From: Pelecanus crispus
Lineage: Eukaryota; Chordata; Aves; Pelecaniformes; Pelecanidae
DNA length: 64,000 nucleotides
Direction: 5' to 3'
NCBI RefSeq assembly: GCF_030463565.1
Contig: NC_134643.1
Coordinates: 127,268,309 to 127,332,308, forward strand
Part shown: positions 10,056-23,200 of the stretch, piece after piece
Numbering within the stretch: the first letter of the stretch is position 1
Layout of the letters: every line of letters begins with the position of its first letter
Made by a program: the position numbers and the translations under genes
The notes under the pieces: generated by a model
The model's input: the letters and a program-made list of their open reading frames with translations, nothing else
Databases searched by the model: none
What the model was told of the DNA's origin: nothing

Positions 10056-13000
10056 TTGTACATCACATCTATGTACCCAGCAACTCAGAATAAAAACTAG
10101 TAAAAAACAGGAAAGATTTTTTTCTTACATCTTCTGTGTCGAGCGTGCACAACGTTTAGAAACTCTGAGCTAGCTGAGGTTCTCCTAGGAGACACAACGC
10201 TTGTTAACAGCATGACAAAAATACACTTCAGATAGTCTGTGCAGAAATGCCAGCAATTTTGAAATTGCATTCAGGCAATGGCAAGGCCGTTTAGATACAA
10301 AAAAAGCTTTACAACTGTTCCAAATACTTACTAGTGGAAGACTGTTAACAGACGGGAAAAAATGGGGAGGTGTCCAAAACCAGCAATCCACCCTGGTGAG
10401 AAATCCAGCTGCTGGGAAGTGGAATGGTGCTGGAATTCATACCAGGTTGTTGTCTCTGGACACCAGTCAATGGCCTCTGTCTTTTATATCACCCTCCCTT
10501 TAGCCGTAAGGATTCGGTGTTTTTCGACTCCTTTTCTCTTGGCGGCCAGATAAGGAGAAGGAGCTTTTTCTCTCAAGTCCTTGCTGAAGAACTGTTTCAA
10601 AGCTGTTGTCCAGGGGAGGAAGATCACTACTCTCTCCCACTCCTGCCTCCTGAAAGTCACCGCTGGGCAGAGAAAAATCAGCTAGTCTACCCTTCTTCCA
10701 GCTGCTTAGCTCCTGTTTTATGGTTGTTTACTGCTGGGCCCTGAGCTGCTTATCGTCATAGTCTTCCTCCCTTGTGAATAACTTTAGGATTTACCTCAAG
10801 AATCAATGAGTGCTTTCTTTGGCACAGTCTTGGGAAACCAGCATGTTTGAAAATCTCGAGAAAGACACCCCATTCCCCACCCCCGCAAATTTGAGATGAC
10901 TATTAAAAGAGAGAACTAAAGAAAAAAATAATTAGGAGTTCTTTTCCTTGATGTTAGTCGTACTTTTATGATTGTGTTTTTTTAGTTTTTCCACATAGCC
11001 TCGAGGAATGGGGAAGCTAATTTTTTGGACGTTAAGATTTCAGGTAACAACTACAAGATTCCAGCTGCTCGGGCCTCGGGCTTCGTGATACTCACTGATT
11101 TATGTGCGCTAATGTTAAGAGATTTGGCAGCACTTCAAGCAACTGAGTGAAAACAACGTGTTTATTCTAAGCTTCGCTCTTGCCCTTTGACTCGATAGTG
11201 GCTGTGCAACTGGCCTGGCTGCTCAGCTCTGCTCTGCCGGAGCATGGGAAAAGTAGGAGCAGCAGCAAAGAGACAGCTGGCTGGCTGCTGACTTAGAAAG
11301 ACATCATTGCATCACGTCACACTTGGTAAGTTATCTCTGCCATCAGAAGGACCAGGATTTTACCTTTTTTTAAGCGGGAGGTAGGTGCTCCACAAATAGA
11401 CCATGGGGGTTTGGCTGTGTCAAGTAAAGCATCCCATTCGTCAGTGGCAAGGTGGTTTTTCAGCCCTGAAATGTAATGCTTTTCTGACCCTTAAAAAAAA
11501 GTTCTCTGCTTGACACCTTTTGAATCCCCTTTAAATGAACTGTTTGTAACCTTATTAGGATTTTCTTCTTCATTTTTAATATGTGGATTGTCTGAATGGA
11601 AATATTAAAGCCAGCACAAGCAATAAAGACGGATTGCCAGTAAAATAAACAGTTTGGCCTCTGGCTGCATGAAGGAAGCAGATCAAGTCAAGAAAACATT
11701 TCCTAAAAGACACTTTTCTAACTGTAAGACTATTCTAATAGCTACTTATTTAAAAACTATGCTATTTTGTAGCTTACTAATCCATGCATTTAACTCAGTG
11801 TGGAAGTGCAAGTTAATTGACCTTCTGCTTCCAAAGCGATACTGATATTTTGAAGGGCACTGAACTGATACTTGAAATACAGAGTAAAAGTGAATGGGAA
11901 GCAATAGAGATGTATTTCTGAGAATCCAAAAAGAGTTTGCAAATGATAGATAATGAACGAACATGAAATAGTATTTACTTGCATATGGGTTGCTAGTAAA
12001 ATTCTGGCTCTGGATTAATCTCATGGAAAAATCATGATAGATTTCTGTCATGCCAGACTTTCGCCTTGTCTCTTTAAAACTCTTATGGTGAAACTCATAG
12101 GGAGGTATGTCTTGCCCAGTTCGCATTTACTGTTGTAAAAGTATACATATGTAGAAGACTCACTGGTAGGGAGGGAATCACATATGGGACTCTATCCTTG
12201 AAGTCACTAAGCCGGTGAGTGTATTTTACACCTATTTATGTTGAGCGGGCTCAGCAACTTGCATGAGGAATGTAATGTCCTGAAGGGCTGACTTCATAAT
12301 TTGCGGCTGTGTATATATTTCCTTCATGAAACCACATTTATGTTTCTTTATTATCATTATTATTTTAAAGGTTTTTAACTACTCGCAACTCCCTTTTCTT
12401 TTTCCATAAGCCCTGCTACCCCGTCTTCAGCATTCTGACTTTTTAGATTTCAAATCTTGGCTATGGTGTTGAGGATCAGGTTGCCGTCTGGGGACATCTG
12501 GATGGGTTTGAGATCTGTGCATATCATAATCAAATCTCTTAACTATATATTTTGAGTCCGTGTTTTCATTCTTCCTCTGCATTTCTCATTGTTTTGTATC
12601 CTCTCTATTTGTAGGAGTGTATGCAGTCTCATGCAATTATATAAAAATGGTTTCCTTATGCATGATATGAATTTTTATAGCTTTACATTCACTTTCTTTC
12701 TTTCTTTCCATCATCCCATTTCGTGTTTAAATAGGTAGAATAAGTTAGGTAATATGTACACAGGGACTGCTCCACCACGGACCGGAGCTCTAAGTATCTC
12801 TGTTAACACATGCTGTAGCCAAAGAAGTTTACAGCATGCAGAGGGAAAAGGTTATTGTTAGTGTAACTCAATAAGTATTAGGGTTAATATATAATGTATA
12901 GGTCTATGTAATGGATAGTTTTTATTCATCATAAAATGTTCAAATGACTTGCAGATGTATGACTGCTGCAGCTGTTGCAGACCTTGTAATGGCATTAGGC

Positions 13001-14319
13001 TCTGACTCAGAAAGCAGCGCGTTTGCCAAGAGATTCTGGCAGTGGCTATGGCTGTGATATTCCCATTTGAAAAAGTATTGTCAGCAGTGGAGGTGGTGAT
13101 ACAAAACTGAACTGGAGTATGAGAAAGGGGAAAGGCTGGGTCCAGGTATGACAGGAAAATGGGGGCTCTGAAAGCTTTCATTTTTTACCATATCAGTAGT
13201 GTCCTACCACTACATGGTCTACTAGGGGAGCAGCTGGAATTTATAGTCACCACAGATTCTGGCTACATGCAGCTTATGTTATACTAATTGGGGAAAAAAC
13301 ACAAAACACCAAACCTTTGATAATGTAAAACTTTCCTCCTGAGTTTTAAAAAGAAAAAGCAAGCCGCAGTCCCCACAAGCCGATAGAATTGAATCTCACT
13401 GCACAAACTGCGCAGCATGGGAGCTCGGCTACTTGCTGCCTATGGAGACCGTGGAGTCAGGGAATATGCTTACTTAGCAGTCAAAGGAATGCCATCATCC
13501 TATAGATGCATACAGTACTCTGAAATAGTACTGAGGAAGACAAAAATCCTCTGCACGTTTTGTGATTGTTTTCCTAGGTCTGACTGAAGAAAAGAAAATA
13601 ATGAAGGTTGACATCCGAAATAGGCACACATTTTATACGTGGGATGTCATACTAAGATAAACATGCTGGATTTGATACAGCTTTTTGATTCCTGTGTGAC
13701 TGGAAAGGCAGAAGCATAATCATTTTTAGAAGAGAATTGGAGAAGGCAGTGCAAAACAAAAGCACAGTTTTGACAGGGTTTGGTGATAATACTCAGAAAG
13801 TAGGACTGAAGGAAGCAAACCCCAGAGACAGCCGAACTGTAAATCTCTGAAGTGGTGAGGGAGCATAACAAGAGTCACCTCTCAATGACAAGTGGATTTC
13901 GTCGCTGCCTTTTCTGATGCTTTAAACTACTTATGGAGTCTATGGGTTAGTTATGAAATGGGCTGCAACGCTGACTCTTGCTTTCTATGAACAGTTACAA
14001 AGCCATAAGCAGTTATTATTTCTGGCACTTTTTGAAAGGCCTCTGCTGATTCCAGTGTGTTCTTTCTGACCCTGTTCAATGCCGTATTTATGAAAGTAAA
14101 GCTACCAAAATATACAGATTATTAGAAAAGAAATGCAATCTACATGAACTTCACTTACTGGATTTAAAAAACAAAAATTCCAACCCTTGCCGATGTGTGA
14201 CTTATGCCTCACATGAGTAACAGGGAATGAGTTGCTAGTAGCTCTCTTCTCCAGGGCTCAAAATTCCTTGGATAAGAGAAAAAAAGCCAGCCAGCATGAC
14301 TGCATTGGCTGTTGGTTGG
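10056..14319. other. Intergenic DNA, no gene seen
   Basis: No recognisable coding region. A moderately GC-richer patch at about 11050-11335 carries an ATF-type site and a splice-donor-like sequence (see findings). A short tttc/ctttctttctttc run lies near 12690-12709. ORFs of up to 126 codons at 11746-12126 (minus) have no recognisable content. Confidence 0.5.
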
Positions 14320-14392
14320 GGCTGTGAGCTGGGACCTAGGTCCCCCCCTCCCTCTGGTGAGTGTGCTGCTCACTAGACCAGGGTTACTCATT
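14320..14392 (-). mobile_element. Possible tRNA-derived SINE head, minus strand
   Basis: On the minus strand the sequence reads like a decayed tRNA-type SINE head: 'ggtctagtgagcagcacactcacc' in the A-box region, followed about 20 bases later by 'gacctaggtcccagctc' in place of the B-box. This resembles the heads of MIR and reptilian tRNA-derived SINEs. It is short and degenerate, so the call is tentative. Confidence 0.35.
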
Positions 14393-16029
14393 TAGTCTGG
14401 ACGAGACTTAGTCAGTAGACTAAGGTCTGCTGGAGAACTTTAGCAAGGTCCCATCAGCGGGAAGCAGTGTGTGACAGCAGTGGGCTGTTGGGCACACCAA
14501 GCAATTCACCCTGCCTCAGGGGCTGCACTTCAGCTCCTTCCTAAGAGCACGATGTGAAGTATGGGGCTGTCTGATGGATGCAGGATGTGACTCAGCTTGG
14601 ACATGGGGCACGAGAGCAATCAGGGCATGGTACAGGGCAAATTTCATTTCCAGTCTGGTTCTGGATCAGATGTGCTTAAATAATCCTACAGAGTATTGTT
14701 CCACCGTCGTCTGCACTGGTCAATAAATACTGTGTGCGATGAGGAAGAATCTCAGTAATGGATGGGTGCAGCTCCTGTCCCAGGAGGCCTCATGGCAATG
14801 GTATGAGGCATGTGGTCTGCAGATCTGTGGGATTTCATGCACCCCTTCTATAGGAGGAGGCTTAAATTTCCCCCTGGGAATCTGCACCCGCTCTGGCAGA
14901 CAAACAGGGTGTTGCAAACTGAAAAGAACGAAAAAGACACTGCACTGTAGCTTCCGGGTTAGATGGTCCATGAGGGAGGTGGGTCTGTATCCTCAGGCAT
15001 TGCAAAGATTTGGGAGCACGCCTCTCGGGATGTGCCAGCGTGGCACAGTGCATCTCTGTGCTGCAGATCACCAACCCAGGTCTGAATGGGCCAGTCTTTC
15101 TTGGAGGAAGGAGCAGACCTTGGCAGGGATACAAGCTCAGATCCCAGAAGCAGTATTGCTCTGCTAGCATAGCGCTCAGTCTCAAGCTAATTTGCCTCGC
15201 CTCTCAGCCCACCAACTAACCTGGGCACAGCATGAGGTTGGTATTTCTTCTACTGCTTCCAGATCCAAAGCTATTTCATGCAGAGCCAGTATAGGGATCT
15301 CTGTACCCTGTTGCTCTGCAAGCTGTTGACATATCCTTTCTTTCCTAGAACATTTTCTCATCAATAAATCTTAGAAAAAATGTCCAGAAAGGCTGCTGTA
15401 TCTCCTCTTTCTTGTGAGGAAAGGCTGACTTAGGTAGTCTAATTCCAGGAGACACTCACTGGTGGGCAAAAGGACATTATAGAACTGCAATCTGTAAATG
15501 GGTTCAAAAAAGGGAATAGAAGAATTAATGGAGAAGTCTGATGGTCTGATTGCAACCTCTGATGCAGAAAGGTGCTAAACTGTCAACCCCAGCAGCTGCT
15601 AAGATACACCAGAGGAAGACTGACCCAGTTTTTTTCATGTTTCTTACACTCTTTCACTAAGCACTTTCTACTGGCCACTGTTGGAATAAAGGTCGTTTGA
15701 CCCACATGTACATGTGGAAGGAAGGATTGCCCTGCATTTAAGAACTGGGTGCCAGCTAGGTCTATCCAGGCTGTCATACATGCACATGTTAGCCTTGTAC
15801 TCAGTTGACAACAGCCCTTCATGTTGAGGAAGAGCCTGAAAGCATTAATCGGAATGCTGCCCCAAACATCAGCCATCAGCTGATCCAGAGCCTGGTCCAG
15901 ATGCCTGACTGCTCCAAAGAGGAAGGGCTTCAGCTAGATACGGTGGTAGGAATGTGTGTCAAATCTGGAATGATATTGTGGATGTGGGCCTGGAGGATAT
16001 GGTGTAAGTACTGCAGTGTGGACCATCAC
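14393..16029. other. Intergenic DNA, no gene seen
   Basis: Overlapping ORFs of up to 142 codons lie on both strands at 14739-15220, but none shows a domain, splice context or family resemblance I can name. I treat them as chance frames in GC-moderate DNA. Confidence 0.5.
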
Positions 16030-16952
16030 ACTGCACCTGGGTCACAACAACCCCATGCAATGCTACAGGCTTGGGGAAGAGTAGCTGGAAAGCTGCCTGG
16101 CCGAAAAGGACCTGGGGGTGTTGGTCGACAGCCGGATGAACATGAGCCAGCAGTGTGCCCAAGAGGCCAAGAAGGCCAAGAGCATCCTGGCTTGTATCAG
16201 GAATAGTGTGGCCAGCAGGAACAGGGAAGTGATTGTCCCCCAATGTACTCAGCATTGGTGAGGCCGCACCTCAAATACTGTGTCCAGGTTTGGGCCCCTC
16301 AAGACAAGAAAGACATTGAGGTGCTGGAGCGTGTTCAGAGAAGGGCAACGAAGCTGGTGAAGGGTCTGGAGCACAGGCCTTATGAGGAGCGGCTGAGGGA
16401 ACTGGGGTTGTTTAGTCTGGAGAAGAGGAGGCTGAGGGGAGACCTTCTCGCTCTCTACAACTACCTGAAAGGAGGTTGTAGTGAGGTGGGGGATGGTCTC
16501 TTCTCCCAAGTAACAAGTGATAGGACAAGAGGAAATGGGCTCAAGCTGTGCCAGGGGAGGTTTAGATTGGATATTAGGAAAAAATTCTTCACAGAAAGGG
16601 TAGTCAAGCATTGGAACAGGCTGCCCAGAGAGGTGGTGGAGTCACCATCCCTGGAGGTATTCAAAAAAATGGGTAGATGTGGCACTTTGGGACATGGTTT
16701 AGTGGGCATGGTGGTGTTGGGTTGATGGTTGGACTGATGATCTTAGAGGTCCTTTCCAATCTTAATGATTCCTAGTTTTTACTTTCATTAAAAAATAACC
16801 CAGCCACCAAGCCAGGAAACATGAAATTACTTCTCTACCCTTAATTGGTTTAGTGGTGGAGTTGGTCATGTTAGGTTAATGGTTGGACTGGATGACCTTA
16901 AAGGTCTTTTCCAACCAAAATGATTCTGTGATTCTATGATTCTATGATCAGA
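16030..16952 (+). mobile_element. CR1 LINE, 5'-truncated, plus strand
   Basis: The element starts about at 'ctgcacctgggtcacaacaa' and carries the 3' end of ORF2: the frame at 16243-16725 contains [30 protein letters not shown] and [17 protein letters not shown], all typical of the CR1 C-terminal region after the reverse transcriptase. Upstream, the same protein continues in other frames, so frameshifts are present. The 3' UTR contains the terminal 'ttggactg-atgatctta-aggtc' module twice, about 170 bases apart, and ends in attctgtgattctatgattctatgat. Most similar to the copy at 51300-52826. Inactive relic. Confidence 0.92.
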
Positions 16953-17532
16953 GATGGGCTTGTCTACTTTCAGCCCAGGGGTGGGTGTGCGTGCATGGTA
17001 GTTTGCACAAATCCCAACTTGGCGGAGACGAGAAGGGGAATGTTTGTGGAAAGCTTCTGCCCTTGGCATTTCCTATTTGCTTTTAGCTCAGCGCAGACGT
17101 CTGTGTGGAGCTCAGCTTTTCTTCTGCTTTGTGCTAGGAGCTCAGGTGCCTGGCTAGACAGTTGCATTAGGCAGCAATGCACCTAATCCTGTCTGAAGGC
17201 CACCTGATCCTCTCAGCCTAATGGCCTTCTACTCCTTCAGATAGTCCCTTCTTTATTTTTTCTCTATTTGCTCAGCAATGGAATTATTTCCTCTTCCATT
17301 TGCAAAACAGTGTCGGGAGCAGGCTGGCTGGCCAGCCATTCCCACTCCCTGTTACCAACACCTCTTGGTTCTTCTAGGCTCCAAAATGGAGAAACCCGTA
17401 AAAGCAGCTGGAAGTAAATGAGTAATGGAGAGGAAAGACAGGTCTCTATGGACTGAAGAAAGTGCTCTATAGACCAGTGTTTGAGAACCTCTCATTAATG
17501 CTTCCTGGTTATTTTTTCTGCATTTCACTTTG

Positions 17533-17603
17533 CGGAATCCAAATCCCGTTCAAGCCGGTGGGAATTGTTCCACTGACTTCTGTGAGAGTTGGATCTAGCC
17601 CCT
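17533..17603. repeat. Ancient amniote palindromic repeat fragment
   Basis: The sequence ggaatccaaatcccgttcaa... gtgggaattgttccactgac ...ttggatctagcccctgg matches a pattern I know from reptile and bird DNA: 'gatccaaagcccattgaagtcaatgg' followed by its approximate reverse complement ending 'tttggatcaggcccc'. The two halves are mutual imperfect inverted repeats. The formal family name is not certain to me. Confidence 0.5.
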
Positions 17604-20600
17604 GGTCTGGAAAGCAAAACTAGTCTCACTGGCTTTCTTTTATTTCAGTTGGTTTCACTTTCTGCTTCTCAGCTCTCAGAATAACGTGAATGCATTCATG
17701 GTCCTCCATGGTGGGATTCATACAAAATGCTCTCTTTTTATGTCTTTTGTAAAACAAAAAATCAAGATCTGTATCAGAAATTCCACCTCTGTCCTTTTGA
17801 CTCTGCTTTTCTGCCCCTCTGTTTTTTGCCCCCGCCCCTGCCCTTCCACAATGAGGTAAATGAAAATGTCTTTTTAAGTACAACACATTTTTGAAGAAAC
17901 TTTGCAGCCAAACAACAAGATACTCTCAACTTTTGGCATCATTAAAAGTGGACAGTTTGCCCTCACAAGATAATCTGCTTCTAGTATCTCAAGTGGAAAA
18001 AAGATACGGTGGGTTGTGAAAGATGTTTGTTCCATCATCATGGAACTCCTTATGCAGTTCCCAGGGCAAGGCATTGCACGCAGGGAGGTGACAGTGGATT
18101 TCTACATCCCAGCTCAGTCTTCAGCTTTTAAGTGGAAGCTGTTCTTTTATGATAAGCTCTTTTTCCTAAAATAGCAGTTTGTTCAAATTAACATCTCCAA
18201 TAGCAGAAAGCAAGCGATGTAGAGTATGGTACTACAGAACACACAGAAGGGAACATTATCTTATAGACGTTTGGGGTTTTATCCTCCAGATCGCCTAAAA
18301 TTCTTTCCAAGTAATGTGTTAAGATATTGGTAATGCAGTGACTCAACCATATAAACAGATGGAGTGAGTAGTATGCAGCCAGTGATTCAGCTAATGTACA
18401 GCTCTGGAAATTCAAATTTGATTTAACGAGAGGAGAAATGTTGAATTTATAATTTTTCCTTTTTTGAAGGAGGCTTTAAGTACGCTGTTTTTTCTACTGA
18501 ACAGAAAGGGTGGAAAACACAGGACAATAATAGTTCATCAAAAGGATGGCATCTTGATCCCCACACAGAAACTCCTTGCAGTAGTACTGCACTGCAGTGC
18601 CAGCTCTTGGTCCGAGCCCAAGTCCTGCTGTGGGACATGAGATCTTAATTTCTCCAGGGGGGAGTGTTCCCAGCTAAGTTACACGGATCTCCATGATCTA
18701 GCTCAAGCAAAGCTTGACATTTATTTAGACTGAGTTAACTCATTAATTTCAGCGTTAAAATCTTAAAAGCCATATCCATTATAAAATAAGTCACACATTT
18801 TTCCCAGGCTCCTCCTGTACCACGTAAAGTTGTGGCTGCAGATGTGAATGTGCTGTGCCTGCAAACAGGGTGCGTGGAGGTTGCCTTTTGGGGTGCTCTC
18901 CAAACAGCCAGAGGACATCTAAGTCATTGACGTGTCTTATTACATACTTTTTTTTCCCTTGGAGTGATGAAAGAAGAAACTGGTTTGCTGCAGAGGCCTC
19001 CCATTGTTAGGAGATCAGCACTTAAAAACTGGAAATCTGGGAAAACCCTGCTCTGTTTAGATTATTCCAGTCTTATCACTGCAATTACAGTCTTTATTTG
19101 ATACGTTATGAGTACAGATTACTGCCACCTGCATGGAAGCCCATCCCTTCACCTCTACGTAAATGTTTCCTTTGAAAGCTTAATTATGAAAGAGTTGCAA
19201 AGAACATGGTCAAGAGCCATGAGAAGTCTCCTTTTTCTGAAAAGGTTAAATGCGTATGAAAGTTGTATTATGCACACAGGTGTAATATTTAGAACTTGGA
19301 AACTACTAAAGGATGTCAGAGTAAGCCTAATTCATGTAGCAACTGTACTTAGGATCCCGTTTTTCCCTCCAATACATTTACGCAATCCTAATATCATTAC
19401 ATTGCAACTGAAAGTGTGTTTCAGAGCACAGATCTAGGAGAGCGCTTTTCTCATTTGGTGAGACGGCACCTTCACAGCTTAGCGTTTGCAAATATTTGGT
19501 CTAACTGTGAGGAATGCACTTATATATCTGGGACTGTTCTCAGTAACCGAGTAAGGCCCTGACCCTAGAAACATATCTGTGCATGCTTTAAGTAATGAGC
19601 TGTACTTAATGAGCGTATTTAATACGTACAATGTAAAGAAAGTAACAGAAGTTTGAGAATCTGAGTATTCTGTTATTTGCAGTTGTAAGCCTAAATATTA
19701 CAGATCCTCATTTTTACTACTTGTAATTTGCAATTACAAAATATTAAAATGGCATTCACCCTGGCATGTAGCTTTTGCTTTTTTAGAAAAAAACAGCAGC
19801 ACTCTCACCGTTGCATTGAAGTGAGTACACTCATACCAATGGAAGTTCATAGCATAAAATGACCTCAGTTGTGTAATAAGCCTTATAAAATGTGTAGTAT
19901 AGAGAATTTCCTCATGATTGCTGTCTTCCATGTTATGTATCAGACCCTTGTCCTTTTGCAGAACGGATGAGGGACAACACAGTTTGTTTGGACAATTAGA
20001 AACAAAGAAAGAAAAGGGTACCTATCCTTTCCCCTTTCGTTTGGCGTTTGGGGATTTTTTTTGTCTTTGAATCAGCCATCTCAGTTACTTCTTCATTCTT
20101 TTCCCCTGCTGCTCCTCTCCTCCCAGTTCTTTCAATTTTCCAAACGTTGCAGGCTTCTCTCAAAAGCCTTGTAAGTTTTAGTGCTTTTCTTCAATCTTCA
20201 TCTCCTGGAGTCATTTCAGCTATGGTATTTCAAAAATTAGGCTTAGCTTTTGAGCCTGCAGAGGCTGTGTCAGAGAGAACTGAAGATAAAATGAAAAGCA
20301 GCGACCTGACAGTGGTTGGGAACAGTGCATTCAGCAAGTTTAGAGATGGGCAGCTGGAAGGCACAAGTTAGATCAAGGGCGATTTTTAGGTTACTTTCTT
20401 ACAGGAACAAGGTTTATATGGTCATATCATGCAGGTACAGGTATATTTGGGGGTGTATCCATGTCATTTAATAACATTTGAACCTAGTGACTTACTCTAG
20501 CACTGTAGGAGATGGCATTAAAGCTGCCAGAATAATTTAGTTCCTGTAACTTTCATGAAAATAAGTTGTGGAGCAGGGAAGATATATCATGTACTTCCTG

Positions 20601-21300
20601 AATGATGGAGAAGTCTGCAGCGGGAGCTTTTAGGCAGCAGCATCCACTAAAGACAGACCTTATGTACACCACAACTTTGGAAGAGATTTGAGTCAAAGCT
20701 TGCACCTTAGAGCCTGAAGTTAACAAACCATGAGGCGCAAACGTGTAGGGAACCAGGCTTTCTTAATTCTGGTGCTTGGGGAGTCACGTGCTTTAAGATC
20801 AAGGGAGTTAGAACTTTTACTGATATCATGAAAAGCCCAAGAGGCTGAGGAGAGTAAAGGATGGAGTAACCTTGATTACAGAGGAGACCAAAAGATGGGA
20901 TTACTGGGGTGAGGGGAAGACAGCAGATGACGAATTTCTACACCTGTCATGCGTGAGCAGGGGAGCTGGGGAAGGGCAAGTGGCAGGCAGGAAGGGAAGG
21001 AAAAGCAAAGGGAAGCAGGAGGAGAAAGGAAAATTCAAGTTGGGAAAGGCATCAAGAAAGGCTTTGAAGATCACTGGGAGAAGAGATTAAACAGCAACTA
21101 AATTAGTTTGAATTTAGTCTGTACTTTCTCAGAAGAAATTGGTGAACTCCTATCCAAAGAGGTGCAGGCAAGGCAGAAGGAGAACAAAGGGTTTGCAGGG
21201 AGAATCAAACTTGAAGAAGAGGCAGGTCTGGGCATGGAAACCAGTTAATTTTAAGCACTGTTTAGTGAATGTGTCACTAATGAATGTGTCAGGGATGATG

Positions 21301-21336
21301 AGAGATGAAACTTGTGATAGAGATGAAACTTGTGAT
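21301..21336 (+). repeat. 18-bp tandem duplication
   Basis: agagatgaaacttgtgat occurs twice head to tail at 21301-21318 and 21319-21336, with the next bases (agaag) starting a third unit. Confidence 0.95.
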
Positions 21337-23200
21337 AGAAGAAGCCAGCCTGGCCACAGGAACTCGATTAGAGGTGTTGTTACACGGCGCAAGAGCAGAA
21401 ATGGAGAAAGAGGATCTTACTTGTAAGACAAACTAAGAGCTGTATTTTTCTGTATTTTAAATCTTGTTCATCTAAGTCATTCACATGAACTTTGAGACCT
21501 GATTCACACACCCGAGCACTCTGGATTAGCACGGTTCGTTTTCTTCCCCGCTCTGTCTGCTAGGCATACAAGTTCTTTCTCTGTTCACAAGCCCGACATC
21601 CGCATGGTTCTGACTGTACAGGGAAACATGGCTCGAAAACGAACTCCTGTAAAGGCTCCAAGCGCTCTAGCGAGAGGATGAAACGACTGTTTTGTTAGCG
21701 GACAAATGGTGGCAGTGTGCGCAGAGCGACTAGATTCCTGAGGACCAAGAGCAACTGTGTTGGCTGAGCAGGGCCTTGACGCAGCAGTTGTGCTCAGAGG
21801 ACTGAGGGCAGACCCGGCTTGCAGGAACGTTTCAGTCGCCGTTTCTATTACCAGTCCATTAGCTGGATCTTCCTGCAGTGGCCTGTCCCAGGAAAGTGTT
21901 CCGTAAACCAAACTGGGCGGCTTGCTACTGTTAAACCAACAGGAAGAGTGGCATGGACCCCGGAAAAAAATGTTGGGCATTCCCAGTTTACCGGGCTACA
22001 GGATAATCGAGTAGATTCCCAGCTGCTGTTCTGCAGAGGGACTACAAAACCTGAAACTAAACCCGCTTTGGTTTTGAGCTGCGCTTCCTAGGATGAGATT
22101 TGCTCTGTGCGTATCAGCTTCTCCCTCCCCCGTGGTAACTTTTGCCCTCGAAGAGAGAGGGAGAGGTTGCTAAGATCATCTCTCAGATCTCCTAAGAATG
22201 AGGAGCGAGGTAGAGATGAGAGATCACCCCAGTGACCCGACTGAAAGGTGTGCATTCAAGCCCTTTTGCGCAACAGAGAATCTACCAGGGAGGAACTTTT
22301 TTAAACATCCCAACAGCAAGATGGCTAAGCCACAAGGCACGCATCTGTCCGAAAACCACCTTTCCCCGGCTTCTCCTGCTCCTTACTCAAGAACAGCTTA
22401 GGGAAACGGGGCATGTTTGACAGCGGTAGAACAGGAGGGCAGAGCTGCGATAGTGCCGTTTTCTTCCAGGTGGAGGAAGGAAGCCGAGTTTCGGCAAAAG
22501 GCAGACATCTGTAAGCCAGCACCTTCATTTCGGATTGTGGCAGGACCTCAGGGCAGGATCCTGGCGTCCTGGGGACGCGCCGGGTGCAGTGTGGGGTCAG
22601 TGCAGGGCTCAGAGCCTGCAGCGGGGCCGGGGTTTGGGAGGAAGACGGGGGCAGGTTTGGGGGAGGAAGGGTCAGAGCACGGCAAAGGATCTGCCGAGCA
22701 GTTTCGCCAAGCAGCTGCCCCACACACGGTGCTGAGGAGAAGTGTGTGTGTGCCCAACCCCCCCCCCCCCCCGAGAAGTCTCCCCGCCGCGTTTCTGGGA
22801 CGCAGGCCTCTACGGCTCTGGGGGAGGCCTCCAGCGAGACCCCCGGCCGCCTCCACCGAGGCTCCCAGACTTCTCGGGGGCGCGGGGTTGACCCCCCGCC
22901 ACCCTCCCCGGGGGCGCCTGACAAGGGAGGGCAGCGGGCCCCGGGGTGAGGAGGGGCAGGCGAGAAGCGGCCCCCGCCTCACGGCTGCCGCCCTCGCCCC
23001 CTGTGGCGGAGGCACTTGGTATGTCCCTGCTTCCCACCCCCCCCACCACCACCCCCCCCACCTCCCCAGGAGGTGGTTTCACCCCCAGCATCACCCCCCC
23101 CCCCCCCGACCCGGGGGAGGGGCGTGGCCAGCCCCGCTCGGGTTTCCCCGCCCCTTTCGTCCATATTCATGAGCGCGAGGCGGGAGGCGCGCCGGGCGCA

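Larger units (their letters stand above)
16953..22549. other. Intergenic DNA upstream of PKNOX1
   Basis: No gene is recognisable. It contains the ancient palindromic repeat at 17533-17603 and a small 18-bp tandem duplication at 21301-21336. GC content rises from about 21500 toward the CpG island. ORFs at 20872-21426 are purine-rich and look like composition effects. Confidence 0.5.

Noticed and set aside
14739..15185. Overlapping 142- and 107-codon ORFs on opposite strands
   Set aside because: No domain, no splice context and no recognised family; mutual overlap on both strands argues for chance.
16243..16725. 160-codon ORF that looks like a host gene
   Set aside because: It is the C-terminal part of CR1 ORF2; the same sequence recurs at 52179-52589.
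22417..23172. 251-codon ORF and many other long overlapping ORFs in the CpG island
   Set aside because: All six frames stay open here because GC-rich DNA has few stop codons. The predicted peptides are low-complexity P/G/A/R sequence without domains.
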